From: Pseudomonadales bacterium
Lineage (GTDB): Bacteria; Pseudomonadota; Gammaproteobacteria; Pseudomonadales; UBA5518
Assembly (NCBI GenBank): GCA_024234165.1
Contig: JACKOP010000002.1
Coordinates: forward strand, 248,001 to 312,000
Length of the DNA stretch: 64,000 bases
Reading direction: 5' to 3'
Positions 1 to 8,807 of this stretch are shown here, one piece after another; positions within the stretch are counted from its first letter, which is position 1; the number at the start of each line of letters is the position of its first letter. The position numbers were made by a program, and so were the translations under genes. The notes under the pieces were generated by a model, which saw only the letters and a list, made by a program, of their open reading frames with translations, did not search any database and was not told the origin of the DNA.

Positions 1-489
1 GTCGACACCCAGGCCGCTTATCGAGAAATCCAGCCGTACGGGTGCCGTGCCGTTAGGGATGCTGTCGTCAAGGAATACACCAACCAACGCACCCTGCGTA
101 CCAAGATAACCGCTGATGCCTCCGAATGAAGCAATGCTGCTGCTGCCGGGTATACCGTTGCCGTCCGGGCCATATAAGAGCCCTCCAAATCCGTTGAAGA
201 AGCTGATCCCACCCGCTGCGGGATCGAGCACCTTGATCACATCGCCCGCTGCAACAGCGAAACCTGGCGGCATGGTTTCCTGGATTTCCTCGGGTGTCGG
301 GCCACCGTGACGCAAAAGACCACCGGGCCACGGATCGCTCGCGGGCGGAACGGTCAAGTCCGTACGCCCCGCAAGCCAGATCGCATCGCTGCCCGCGATC
401 GGCAGCTCAAGAATCATCGCGTGAACAGAAGCGCTGCAAGCGAGCGTGGCAGCAACGGCGAGTGTCGATAGCGCAAATTTGGCTTCCAT
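1..489 (-). CDS. Secreted protein with LecA/PA-IL-like domain, 3' end outside window
   Basis: The frame runs open for 163 codons from an ATG preceded by GGAG and leaves the window before any stop. Residues 1-24 form a signal peptide (hydrophobic LSTLAVAATLA, likely cut after SVHA). Residues 77-160 contain AAGDVIKVLDP, GALVGVFLDD and a terminal DFS stretch. That pattern resembles the calcium-dependent LecA/PA-IL galactose-lectin fold, which is common in exported PEP-CTERM-type proteins. A C-terminal sorting signal would lie outside the window and cannot be checked. A role in sugar binding is inference from weak similarity. It is the last visible gene of the left minus-strand group. Confidence 0.6.
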   Translation of the reverse strand, partial: MEAKFALSTLAVAATLACSASVHAMILELPIAGSDAIWLAGRTDLTVPPASDPWPGGLLRHGGPTPEEIQETMPPGFAVAAGDVIKVLDPAAGGISFFNGFGGLLYGPDGNGIPGSSSIASFGGISGYLGTQGALVGVFLDDSIPNGTAPVRLDFSISGLGVD

Positions 490-731
490 GACGGTCATCT
501 CCAAGAAAGACCCGGATTCGTTCGAATATCCAAATCAACGTGAGAAGTCAGGCAAGCTACACGCCACAAATCCTATCTGACTATAAATCAACATGTTATT
601 TTCGGCAGCTCAAACCGTCATAACGGAATGTGTAAAGAAAACCGACAGATCGCCGTCGCTTTGAAAGCTGTTGATTTCAGATCATTCAGGCTTACCGAAT
701 CTGCGTGAACGGCACACACGGGCCAGTCCAT

Positions 732-1061
732 TCAAATTCCGGCCTGGTTCCCGCTCAGTTGCAAGCCGACCACACCGGCAATGATGACGGTGAGAAAGAA
801 AAGCTGCGCCCGCGTCAGGTGTTCATGGAAGAACACGGCACCGATCGCGGCGATCACGGCAATGCCAACTGCGGACCAGATCGCGTAGGCGACGCCGATC
901 TGGATCGACTTCACCGCCAGCGACAGGCTGGCAATGCTGGCGACATAGAAAACGATCATGCCGACCGATGGCAGCAGGCGGCTGAAGCCATCCGAAAGTT
1001 TCAGGCAGGTGGTGCCGGAGATCTCCAGTGCGATTGCTGCAAGCAGATAGAACCAGTGCAT
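732..1061 (-). CDS. Small multidrug resistance (EmrE-type) transporter
   Basis: This 109-residue protein has four hydrophobic segments and the SMR signature. A membrane-embedded acidic residue, E13 in ALEISGTT, matches the proton/drug-coupling Glu14 of EmrE. The family forms antiparallel dimers that exchange protons for cationic hydrophobic drugs, quaternary ammonium or guanidinium ions in the inner membrane. The start was placed at MHWFYLL because GGAGG lies just upstream. A longer reading adds ten unconserved residues. It begins 19 bases after the CoA-transferase stop and is probably co-transcribed with it. The true substrate is unknown. Confidence 0.88.
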   Translation of the reverse strand: MHWFYLLAAIALEISGTTCLKLSDGFSRLLPSVGMIVFYVASIASLSLAVKSIQIGVAYAIWSAVGIAVIAAIGAVFFHEHLTRAQLFFLTVIIAGVVGLQLSGNQAGI

Positions 1062-1080
1062 CGTGCCTCCACGCTCGTCC

Positions 1081-2604
1081 TCATGTACCAACTGCCGCGT
1101 CGCGCCAACGCGCGGGACTGCTGCCCTTCGGCACCAGGATCGGGTCTTCCCAGTCGGCGGGCGTGACCTGCATTTTCACTGCCGGCGCCAGCCGCCGCAC
1201 CTCGCCGAGAGGCGTGGCGCGCGTGATCATCTCGGGCGCTGACAGCCGATGCGGGGCATCACCGAACGCCTTGCGCAACTCCGCGCGGTCCATCACGCCG
1301 AGCGTCTGGTACCACATCGCGGCACGCGTCAGGCTGATCGAGACGTGGTAACTGCCACCTTCGCGGGCACGACGGAGCAGCGCTGCAATCGCGCCGGCCG
1401 CACCGAGGTAGCCCGCTACATGATCGTTGATCAGCAAGGTCGAGGGCAGCGCCGGGCGACCGTCGATGGCTTCCAGTACGGTGAGGCCGGACGCCGCCGA
1501 GCCGAGCATGTCGAAACCGCCACGCAGCGCCCACGGCCCGTCCCAGCCGTAGCAACGGATCGTGACCACGATGATGCCCGGGCGCCGCTCGGCCAGCTCC
1601 TCCGGCGAGAAACCGAAGCGTGTCAGAGCGCGGCCACGGTAGTTGTCGACGAACACGTCGGCGCCGGCAGCCAGTTCGCGCGCCGTGCGGTTCTGCTGCG
1701 GGATGTTCAGATCGAGAAAGGTCGAACGCGAGCCGACGTTCGCATCCAGGTAGACCCATTCGTGTTCGAAGTCGTCCGGCCGGTTGAACTGCAGTACGTC
1801 GGCACCGTGTTCGGCCAGCGTGCGCCCCACCGTGGGGCCGGCAATCGCGTGGGTCGCTGCCAATACACGTACGCCCGCCAGCGGTCGGGCACCAGGACGC
1901 CACGGCTCGGGTGCACTGTTGCCAAGCTTGCGGATATCGATCAACGGCGTCTTCGCCAGCAACGCGCCCTGCGGATGCGCGAGCCACTCGGCCGGCGTGC
2001 GTGCGATGCAGACGGTGAGTGCGCGTGCGTTCGCCTCGTCTTCCAGCACCTGCGCATCCCGAGCGTGAATTGCAGCCCGCACCGCAGCCGTGGTCGGAGC
2101 ACACCCAAGAAACTCGACCCAGCCCTTCGACTGGTGTGGATAGACGGCCGAGGCATAAACGAAACGACCATCGCGGGTCTCGTAGGCGTGCGTCCGCTCG
2201 ATCGGGTTCTCGACGTGAAAACCCGGATACGGCTGGCCGTCGAGCGTAGGGAAAGCGGTCATTTCCGGGAAGATACCGTGCGCTGCACGCGCAATGTCGA
2301 TCTCGAGAGCCTGTCCTGCACCGTTGCGTTGCCGCCACGCGATCGCGGCGCCCGCGGCACACGCCATCGCCGGCAGCGCGAAGGCTGTCGCGAGCGGAGT
2401 CGCGCTGGGAAACAGCGGTTCGTGACCCAGGAAACGGATCGCTGCACCGGTGTCGGCAGCTGCCAGGCCCAGTTCGCCCATCAGGCGCAAGAACTGGTCT
2501 TCGATCGATGCGGGGGAAACGCTTGTCACACCACGGGCAGCGGGCAACAGCGTCAGGGCGCCCGTTGCCAGCGCACCGGAAAGAAAATCACGACGGCCAG
2601 CCAT
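1081..2604 (-). CDS. Family III CoA-transferase (CaiB/BaiF) with Tat-like N-terminus
   Basis: The C-terminal half carries the usual family III opening (PLAGVRVLAATHAIAGPT near residue 241, then AEHGADVLQFNRP) and a candidate catalytic aspartate, D394, in INDHVAGYLGA. Residues 80-155 resemble the segment that normally follows that aspartate (GAGQALEIDIARAA, then YETRDGRFVY). The 507-residue protein therefore looks like two joined, incomplete family III units. Family members move CoA between acyl-CoA donors and carboxylic acids in the cytoplasm. Residues 1-25 (GRRDFLSGALATGALTLLP) look like a Tat signal, which is unexpected for a CoA enzyme. Substrate unknown; the neighbours suggest apolar carboxylic acids. 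Confidence 0.8.
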   Translation of the reverse strand: MAGRRDFLSGALATGALTLLPAARGVTSVSPASIEDQFLRLMGELGLAAADTGAAIRFLGHEPLFPSATPLATAFALPAMACAAGAAIAWRQRNGAGQALEIDIARAAHGIFPEMTAFPTLDGQPYPGFHVENPIERTHAYETRDGRFVYASAVYPHQSKGWVEFLGCAPTTAAVRAAIHARDAQVLEDEANARALTVCIARTPAEWLAHPQGALLAKTPLIDIRKLGNSAPEPWRPGARPLAGVRVLAATHAIAGPTVGRTLAEHGADVLQFNRPDDFEHEWVYLDANVGSRSTFLDLNIPQQNRTARELAAGADVFVDNYRGRALTRFGFSPEELAERRPGIIVVTIRCYGWDGPWALRGGFDMLGSAASGLTVLEAIDGRPALPSTLLINDHVAGYLGAAGAIAALLRRAREGGSYHVSISLTRAAMWYQTLGVMDRAELRKAFGDAPHRLSAPEMITRATPLGEVRRLAPAVKMQVTPADWEDPILVPKGSSPARWRDAAVGT

Positions 2605-2718
2605 TCCTCGGATCTCCCGGAGCCCGGAAACGGTGAGTCTGGCAGTTCGGCGGCGTCACCACAACGAAACGCTGCCGAAGCCGCCAGGCGGCATCTCCGG
2701 CAACGTCACTGGCGACAA

Positions 2719-2752
2719 CTGCGCACCGCGGCGTCTTGTCCGCGGTGCGCAG
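2719..2752 (-). terminator. Perfect 13-bp hairpin after the TonB receptor gene
   Basis: Arms CTGCGCACCGCGG and CCGCGGTGCGCAG flank an 8-base loop, 7 bases beyond the stop of the receptor gene. No U-tract follows on the minus strand, so this may be a weak or Rho-assisted terminator or an mRNA 3'-end stabiliser. Confidence 0.55.
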
Positions 2753-2759
2753 TGGCGGC

Positions 2760-5315
2760 TCAGTACCCGAAGTTCCAGGTCAGCGTGGCCCCGATCAGGC
2801 GTGGTGGAACCAGCCCCGCACGCGTGAAGTTGCTGCTGCCACCGATGGCGTGTGCCGCCGGAATCGAGAACACGTTGTCCGTGTCTTCGTCCGTGAGGTT
2901 CTTCACCCACAGCGTTGCATCCCAGCGCCCATCGTCGGCGCGCAACCCCGCATACAGGTTCAGCAGCACGTAGTCGTCGAACTTCTGCAGCGGCGCCAGG
3001 CGATCCTTGCGCTCGCCCATATACGTCAGCAACGGACGCACGAAGAACTCACCGATCGACGTCGGTATGGTGTACTCCGCGTTGAGGTTCGCTGACCAGT
3101 TCGGGATCGAGCTCACATGCTCCCCCCCGATATCGCAGGTCGCCACCTCGATCGCGGGGTCGGCCAGCTCGGCAGCCGTGAACGGCCGGTTGCAGGGACC
3201 CTTCTCGCCGCTGTCGAACCTTGCGTCGGCGTAGCTCACACCACCACTCAACTGGAAGTGCTCACCGATCAGGGCAGTCCACTCGACTTCGGCTCCCTGG
3301 ATCACGGCGTCGGCATTGAAGATCAGTCCGCCCTGCGCCAGCTGGGGCACACGGTTCAGACCCTGCTGTACCAGCACGTTCACCGTGGTCGCCTTGGGCT
3401 GGTATTTGCTGTACTTCTGGTAGAACGCCGCCGCGGTGTAACGCAGCGTGCCGTCAAAGGCCAACCCCTTGTAGCCTACCTCGAACGAGTCACTGGTCTC
3501 ACCGTCGAAGATCAGTGTCTTGGCAGCCAACTGCGCCGGGGTGATCGTCGTGCCCGATGGCCGGAAACTACGATCCAGCGACAGATACACCATGTCGCTG
3601 TCGTTCAGGTAATGCGATACCTTGATGCCGCCAGTGACTTTCCGCTCGGTCTTCTTCGTCAGATCCAGCGGAATGTAATCGCCAACACGAACACGCGACG
3701 TGAAGATGTTGGCAACGCCAGCACTCGTCAGATTCGGATTCAGGAACGCGAAGGCCGGATTCGTGATCGGCCCGACCTCGGGTGCCGGATGATAGTTGTT
3801 GATCAGGTCGGCCGTGACCCTCGCCCAGGTATCGATTTCCTGCCAGCGCAGGCCAACCTGAAGGTTGGTGCGCTCGGTGAGCTCGAAACGGTTGTGCATG
3901 AACACAGCCAGCGGCCTGCGCCCGTTGGGGATCGCCAGGTGCTGGATCAGATCACCGTTGCGCAACCCTGCCATGGCGCCGTAGATCGAAAACGGACCAC
4001 CGAGATCGGTGCTGTTTTCGCTTTTTCCCGTCGCACCGAAATCTTCCCAGAAGACGCCGAGCGTGTAGTTCCAGAACGGGTTGTCGTTGCTGTTCAGGCG
4101 AATTTCCTGCGACCAGTCCACGTTGTAGGTGTGTGTATTCTGCATCGTGGGAAGCGGGTTCAGGTGGCCATAGTCGATATCCATCCAGTTGTTCTGGTCC
4201 CACTGCCTGCGGCCGGTAACCGATGTCAGGGTATGGTTTTCGAACTCCCACTCGATACGCAGCAGGACGTTCTTGCTGCTCATGCCAAGGTCGCTGCTGC
4301 TCCCGAGGATGGATTTCCCATCAGAACCCTTCAGTGACAACCCGGCGAGCCACGAGGGCGCCACTGCGCGGCGCGCAATGTTCCACTGCACCAGTTGGGC
4401 GGCCTGCGCCACCGTGGGGTCGTTGGACGCATCGGCATCGTTGATGCGTGCCAGCATGGCGTTGTAGGCCATACTGGCTCCTGCCGCTGCTGCATTGATG
4501 TTGCCGATCACGTTGCCGACATCACCCTGGGATGGCCCCGGAACCTCGGCTTCGACATCGGCACGTTCGAAAACCAGGTTGATGCGCGCCTGCTCCACCG
4601 GTTGCCAGTCGAGCGACAGACGCCAGCCGCTGTTCTCGTGATCTTCCTTCTGGCCCGTCACGATGTTCTTGTACTCGCTGCCATCGTTCTTGTCCCACAG
4701 GCCGGCGACCCGCAGTGAGAGCTTATCCTCGATGATCGGCAGGCTGACGCCGAATTCGGTCTGCGATCCGTTGTTATCCGAGAAACTCTGCCGCAAGGTA
4801 CCCTCGAACGCTTCCATGTCAGGGCGTTTCGTGTGGATCAGAAGAGCACCGGCCGGGTCGGTACGCCCTTGCAGGGTTCCCTGCGGGCCGCGCAGCACCT
4901 CGATGCGCTCCAGGTCGAAAAAGGTCATGAAAGCAACCGGTGCCCGGATCGGCACCTCATTCCAGTAGAACGAGATCGGCGGAGCGGCGTTATTGTCCGG
5001 GTCGGCCGTGATGCCGCGCAGCGTCACGCTCTGACGCCGGGCGTCGTTGCGCGTGGACAGCAGCCCCGGCGTCATCGACTGTATGTCGTCCAGGGACACG
5101 ACGCGGAACTTTTCGATCTGATCTGCGGTTACCGCGTTCACGGTCGCTGGAATGTCCATGACGTTCTCCGCGCGCTTCTGCGCGGTCACGATCACTTCCT
5201 CCAGCACCGCCTGCGCAGCAGCGTACGAAGCGCCGAAGCCAAGCCCCATGATGCCGGCCACGGCCACAGCCAGCGGACGACGCGCACCGGTCGTCTGCAG
5301 TCCTTGTCTGATCAT
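2760..5315 (-). CDS. TonB-dependent outer-membrane receptor
   Basis: This is an 851-residue receptor with a signal peptide (residues 1-35, cut near AAAQA) and a TonB box EEVIVTAQ at 39-46. A plug domain follows (IEVLRGPQGTLQGRTDPAG) and then a 22-strand-type barrel ending in aromatic FGY. It belongs to the large group of energised importers found in bacteria that use terpenoids, steroids or sapogenins; the substrate cannot be read from the sequence. GGAG precedes the ATG. The neighbouring hydrolase and sulfatase on the same strand suggest uptake of a bulky, possibly esterified or sulfated compound. It is only distantly similar to the second receptor at 53129. Confidence 0.93.
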   Translation of the reverse strand: MIRQGLQTTGARRPLAVAVAGIMGLGFGASYAAAQAVLEEVIVTAQKRAENVMDIPATVNAVTADQIEKFRVVSLDDIQSMTPGLLSTRNDARRQSVTLRGITADPDNNAAPPISFYWNEVPIRAPVAFMTFFDLERIEVLRGPQGTLQGRTDPAGALLIHTKRPDMEAFEGTLRQSFSDNNGSQTEFGVSLPIIEDKLSLRVAGLWDKNDGSEYKNIVTGQKEDHENSGWRLSLDWQPVEQARINLVFERADVEAEVPGPSQGDVGNVIGNINAAAAGASMAYNAMLARINDADASNDPTVAQAAQLVQWNIARRAVAPSWLAGLSLKGSDGKSILGSSSDLGMSSKNVLLRIEWEFENHTLTSVTGRRQWDQNNWMDIDYGHLNPLPTMQNTHTYNVDWSQEIRLNSNDNPFWNYTLGVFWEDFGATGKSENSTDLGGPFSIYGAMAGLRNGDLIQHLAIPNGRRPLAVFMHNRFELTERTNLQVGLRWQEIDTWARVTADLINNYHPAPEVGPITNPAFAFLNPNLTSAGVANIFTSRVRVGDYIPLDLTKKTERKVTGGIKVSHYLNDSDMVYLSLDRSFRPSGTTITPAQLAAKTLIFDGETSDSFEVGYKGLAFDGTLRYTAAAFYQKYSKYQPKATTVNVLVQQGLNRVPQLAQGGLIFNADAVIQGAEVEWTALIGEHFQLSGGVSYADARFDSGEKGPCNRPFTAAELADPAIEVATCDIGGEHVSSIPNWSANLNAEYTIPTSIGEFFVRPLLTYMGERKDRLAPLQKFDDYVLLNLYAGLRADDGRWDATLWVKNLTDEDTDNVFSIPAAHAIGGSSNFTRAGLVPPRLIGATLTWNFGY

Positions 5316-5445
5316 TTGTCGTCTCCAGGAGTGTTTTGGAACGGGTGAGTTCCTGTTGTTGTTTTGCCGCGATACAAGAACCCTCGTCGAGTTTACTGAG
5401 CTGAAATCGACCGCTCATCATGCAAATGCTGTATGTTTTTTTCTT

Positions 5446-6306
5446 CTATGTAAGGGAACAAGGGTTCGCCTGCAACATCCCGAGGATCTCGTCGATGACC
5501 CGCTCCCGCGCCTCCTGGATCAGCCAGTGCCCCGCATCCAGTTCGACGAAACGGTACGGCCCCCTCATCTGGTGATGGCTGGCCTCCACCGCCGCACGGC
5601 CGATCGCGGTATCGCGGTTGCCCCAGATCAGTAATGTCGGCGTGCCGGTCGGTCCGAAGCGAACCTTCTCGTCGTGCGGGTCGATGCCGCGGGTACCGCG
5701 GTACCAGTCGAGCGCTGCCGTCAGCGCACCGGGCTGGGAGAACACCTCGAGGTAGTCTGCATTCTCCGCGTCGCCGCTCTCGGCCCAGACACGTTTCAGC
5801 AGCTCGCAGTCGCCAGCCGAAAACGCCGCTTCCGCTGCACCCGGCTCGCGGAAGAACGTGATGTATGCGCTGCGTTCGGCCTGGTCCGGGTCGTTGCGGA
5901 TCGCCTCACCGAGGACACCAAGGTGCGGCACTGACAGTGCCGTCCAGCTCGCGATGCGCGACGGCTCCACCGCCAGTGCCGACCAGCCGGCACCGGCGCC
6001 CCAGTCGTGGCCGACCAGGTGAAAACGCTCCCAACCCATCGCATCCGCCAGGGCAAACACGTCGGACGCGATCGCCGCGTAATCGTAGTTGACGCTTCCC
6101 TGCGGGCGGGCACCGGGGCTGTAGCCACGCTGGTCCGGTGCGAGGGCGTGAAACCCTTCCGCCTCGAGTCGCTGGAGCAGCGGCAGCCACATGCGCGAGG
6201 TTTCCGGAAAACCGTGCAGCAGCATCACCGGCTCACCCCCACTGCCGGCTTCACGACAGCGGAAACGCATGGTGTTCGCTTCGATCTCACGAATCACTAC
6301 AGCCAT
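5446..6306 (-). CDS. Alpha/beta hydrolase, epoxide hydrolase / dehalogenase type
   Basis: In this 286-residue enzyme the oxyanion-hole motif HGFP lies at 31-34. The nucleophile is aspartate D101 in GHDWGA, which is the epoxide hydrolase / haloacid dehalogenase pattern rather than the serine esterase pattern. The triad is completed by D232 (WGNRD) and H260 (AGHW). Y148 and Y202 in the cap could be the epoxide-polarising tyrosines. The ATG start with GAGAGG upstream is preferred over a GTG three codons earlier. It starts 15 bases after the sulfatase stop, so the two are probably one operon. Haloacetate dehalogenase is the main alternative. Confidence 0.85.
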   Translation of the reverse strand: MAVVIREIEANTMRFRCREAGSGGEPVMLLHGFPETSRMWLPLLQRLEAEGFHALAPDQRGYSPGARPQGSVNYDYAAIASDVFALADAMGWERFHLVGHDWGAGAGWSALAVEPSRIASWTALSVPHLGVLGEAIRNDPDQAERSAYITFFREPGAAEAAFSAGDCELLKRVWAESGDAENADYLEVFSQPGALTAALDWYRGTRGIDPHDEKVRFGPTGTPTLLIWGNRDTAIGRAAVEASHHQMRGPYRFVELDAGHWLIQEARERVIDEILGMLQANPCSLT

Positions 6307-6321
6307 CGCAGCCACCTCTCT

Positions 6322-8610
6322 CTACAGCATTTCCACCTTCACTTGCTCGATGTCGCCACCAAAACGAAACGGCACCTGGTAGGCATCACTGACCGGCGAA
6401 CCGTGTCCCGGCGAACCGTGTCCCTGTCCCACTGCAAAGCTGCCGTAGTACGAAGGCAAGCCGACGTTGGCAAGCCGACCCTCGGCGACCAGTTCGCCAT
6501 CGATGAACAGCCTGGCAGCGCCACCTGCCCATGGACGCGGATCGTCACGGGTGAATTCGAAACTCACGCGCGTCCTGGTACCGGTCGGCAGTGCCCGGTT
6601 GGAGGTCAGCCGGTCGTGGTGCTTACCGAAATAGTTGTTCTCGTAGACCAGCCTGCCGCCCTTCACGTACAGCGTGAAACCGCCGTTGCGCCCGCCGCAG
6701 GTGAGAAGCGTACCTTCTGCCCCCTGCGCCGGCAGCGAGAGTTCGACTGTGATGCGATGGGAGCGCAGGAAACTTGGCGCTGCAGCCGCCGGCATCGCCA
6801 GACCGTTGCCGAACACGAACTCCTTGCGTCCCGCGTACAACGAAGGCTGCGGATCACCGCCAGGGTTTGGCAGGCCGTTGCCGAGCGGGTAGACCTGGTT
6901 GCGCCGCGCTTCGCCATCGAACAGGCGTTGCAGCTCGTGCAGTTTGTCCGGATAGCGTGCGGCCAGATCATGGGCCTGGCTGAAATCCTCCGCCACGTGA
7001 TACAGCTCCCAGCGATCCTTCGCGAAATCCTCGTCGCGGTTGAATACCTGCCGCCACGGCGGCGCGTGCATTGCCGACGCCATCCAGCCGTCCTTGTAGA
7101 GCCCGCGGCTACCCATCATCTCGAAGTACTGCGTGCGCGGCGGCTCGGGCGCATCGGCGCGCTCCAGCGTGTATGCAAAGCTGCGGCCATCGAGTGCGAG
7201 TTGCGTCACACCATCGACTGACCGTGGCGCTTCGATGCCGATCAGCTCGTAGAGCGTCGGGACCACGTCAGCCACGTACGTGAACTGCTGGCGCAACCCG
7301 CCTTTGTCCTTGATGCGCGCCGGCCAGGAAATCACCAGCGGATTGCGTGTACCGCCGAAATGCGAGGCCACCTGCTTCATCCACTGGAACGGCGCATCGG
7401 TGGCCCACGCCCAGGCGCTGGCGTAGTGGTTGTCGTAGGTCGCATTGCCGAGCTGATCGATGCGCTGCAGGCGTTCCGCCAGCGAATCAGGCGGTACACC
7501 CAGGAAAAACTCGGCGATGTCGTTATCGGAACCCTCGAGCCCGCCTTCGGCGCTCGCTCCATTGTCGCCGACGATGTAGATCACGAGCGTGTTGTCTCCC
7601 CGCGGTCCGCTGCGCACGGCCTGCAGCAGGCGGCCGACCTCGTGGTCGGTATGCGCGAGGAACGCCGCGTACACCTCCATCTGCCGTGCCAGCAGGCGGC
7701 GCTGATCCGCGTTCAGCGAATCCCACGCCGGCAGTTCCTCCGGGCGCGGCGTCAGTTCGGTATCGGGCGGAACCACACCAAGGCGCTTCTGCCGTGCGAG
7801 GATCTGCTCGCGCAACACATCCCAGCCCTGGTCGAAGCGGCCACGGTACTTCGCGATCCACGCTTCAGGCACGTGCAGCGGCGCGTGGGTGGCTCCAGGT
7901 GCAAGATAGAGAAAGGTCGGTCGGTCGGGCTTCAACGCATGCTGTGCGTTCATCCAGCCGATTGCCTCGTCGACGATATCGGACGTGAGGTGATAGCCCT
8001 GTGCCGGCGTTGCCGGTGCATCCACCAGCGTGGTATCGCGAAACAGCACCGGCTCCCACTGCGTGGTTCCACCGCCCATGAATCCGTAGAAGCGGTCGAA
8101 GCCGAGCGCGGTCGGCCAATGGTCGAAGGGGCCGGCCGGACTGAGTTCCCAACCCGGTGTGTTATGCCATTTGCCGAAGACCGCCGTGCCGTAGCCGTGG
8201 CTGCGCAGCACCTGCGCAACGCTGGCGGTATTGCGTGCCCACAGCCCGTTGTAGCCCGCAAACCCGCGCTCCACTCCGGACGCAATGCCGAAGCCGACAC
8301 GATGCGGGTTATGACCGGTCAGCAGCGAGGCGCGCGTGGGCGAACAGATCGCCACCGTGTGGAAGCGGTTGTAACGCAGTCCTTCGGCCGCAAGTCGATC
8401 CAGCTCGGGCGTCTCGGCTGGACCACCGAAGGTGGAGGCTGCTCCGAAGCCGACGTCGTCGAGCAGGATCAGCACGATGTCGGGAGCGTCGGCCGGCGCT
8501 GCGGGCGGCTGCGGCCATGTCGGCGCTTCGCCGCTGGCAGAAGCAGCAGGTGCAACCGCCAGACAGCAAGCCAGCAACAGCCAGCCGATCGTGGTCGTGG
8601 TCTTGTTCAT
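6322..8610 (-). CDS. Secreted arylsulfatase
   Basis: This 762-residue sulfatase has a signal peptide (LLLACCLAVAPAASA). The metal-binding D51-D52 lies in LLDDVGFG, and C89 in CSPTR is the cysteine normally oxidised to formylglycine. Residues from about 620 onward form a beta-rich, lectin-like tail (ELSLPAQGAEGTLLTCGGRNG) seen in large arylsulfatases. The enzyme should hydrolyse sulfate esters in the periplasm or outside the cell. No formylglycine-generating enzyme is visible in the window, so maturation must depend on a gene elsewhere. It is clearly paralogous to the gene at 14559 with the same domain plan. GGAG precedes the start. Confidence 0.93.
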   Translation of the reverse strand: MNKTTTTIGWLLLACCLAVAPAASASGEAPTWPQPPAAPADAPDIVLILLDDVGFGAASTFGGPAETPELDRLAAEGLRYNRFHTVAICSPTRASLLTGHNPHRVGFGIASGVERGFAGYNGLWARNTASVAQVLRSHGYGTAVFGKWHNTPGWELSPAGPFDHWPTALGFDRFYGFMGGGTTQWEPVLFRDTTLVDAPATPAQGYHLTSDIVDEAIGWMNAQHALKPDRPTFLYLAPGATHAPLHVPEAWIAKYRGRFDQGWDVLREQILARQKRLGVVPPDTELTPRPEELPAWDSLNADQRRLLARQMEVYAAFLAHTDHEVGRLLQAVRSGPRGDNTLVIYIVGDNGASAEGGLEGSDNDIAEFFLGVPPDSLAERLQRIDQLGNATYDNHYASAWAWATDAPFQWMKQVASHFGGTRNPLVISWPARIKDKGGLRQQFTYVADVVPTLYELIGIEAPRSVDGVTQLALDGRSFAYTLERADAPEPPRTQYFEMMGSRGLYKDGWMASAMHAPPWRQVFNRDEDFAKDRWELYHVAEDFSQAHDLAARYPDKLHELQRLFDGEARRNQVYPLGNGLPNPGGDPQPSLYAGRKEFVFGNGLAMPAAAAPSFLRSHRITVELSLPAQGAEGTLLTCGGRNGGFTLYVKGGRLVYENNYFGKHHDRLTSNRALPTGTRTRVSFEFTRDDPRPWAGGAARLFIDGELVAEGRLANVGLPSYYGSFAVGQGHGSPGHGSPVSDAYQVPFRFGGDIEQVKVEML

Positions 8611-8719
8611 ATCGTTCTCTCCACTGGTACGCGCAGCTCATTATGACCTGAGCCGTACCACCCATGCCTACAGGGCGTTCGTTGTGATCAACGATCCATG
8701 GAGAAAGACGATGGGCACA

Positions 8720-8741
8720 CCCACCCTGCATGCAGGGTGGG
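8720..8741. repeat. Perfect 22-bp palindrome between sulfatase and porin genes
   Basis: The sequence reads CCCACCCTGCA followed directly by its complement, with no loop. A second small inverted repeat, TGCAAG-AAAG-CTTGCA, lies about 10 bases further right. Neither is followed by a T-tract. They sit in the gap after the fadL-like gene and may be its 3' end or REP-like elements. Confidence 0.5.
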
Positions 8742-8807
8742 CACACACACTGCAAGAAAGCTTGCAGGCGAAGAGTCAGACGAAATGCGTGGCAAGACCG
8801 CTTCCGC

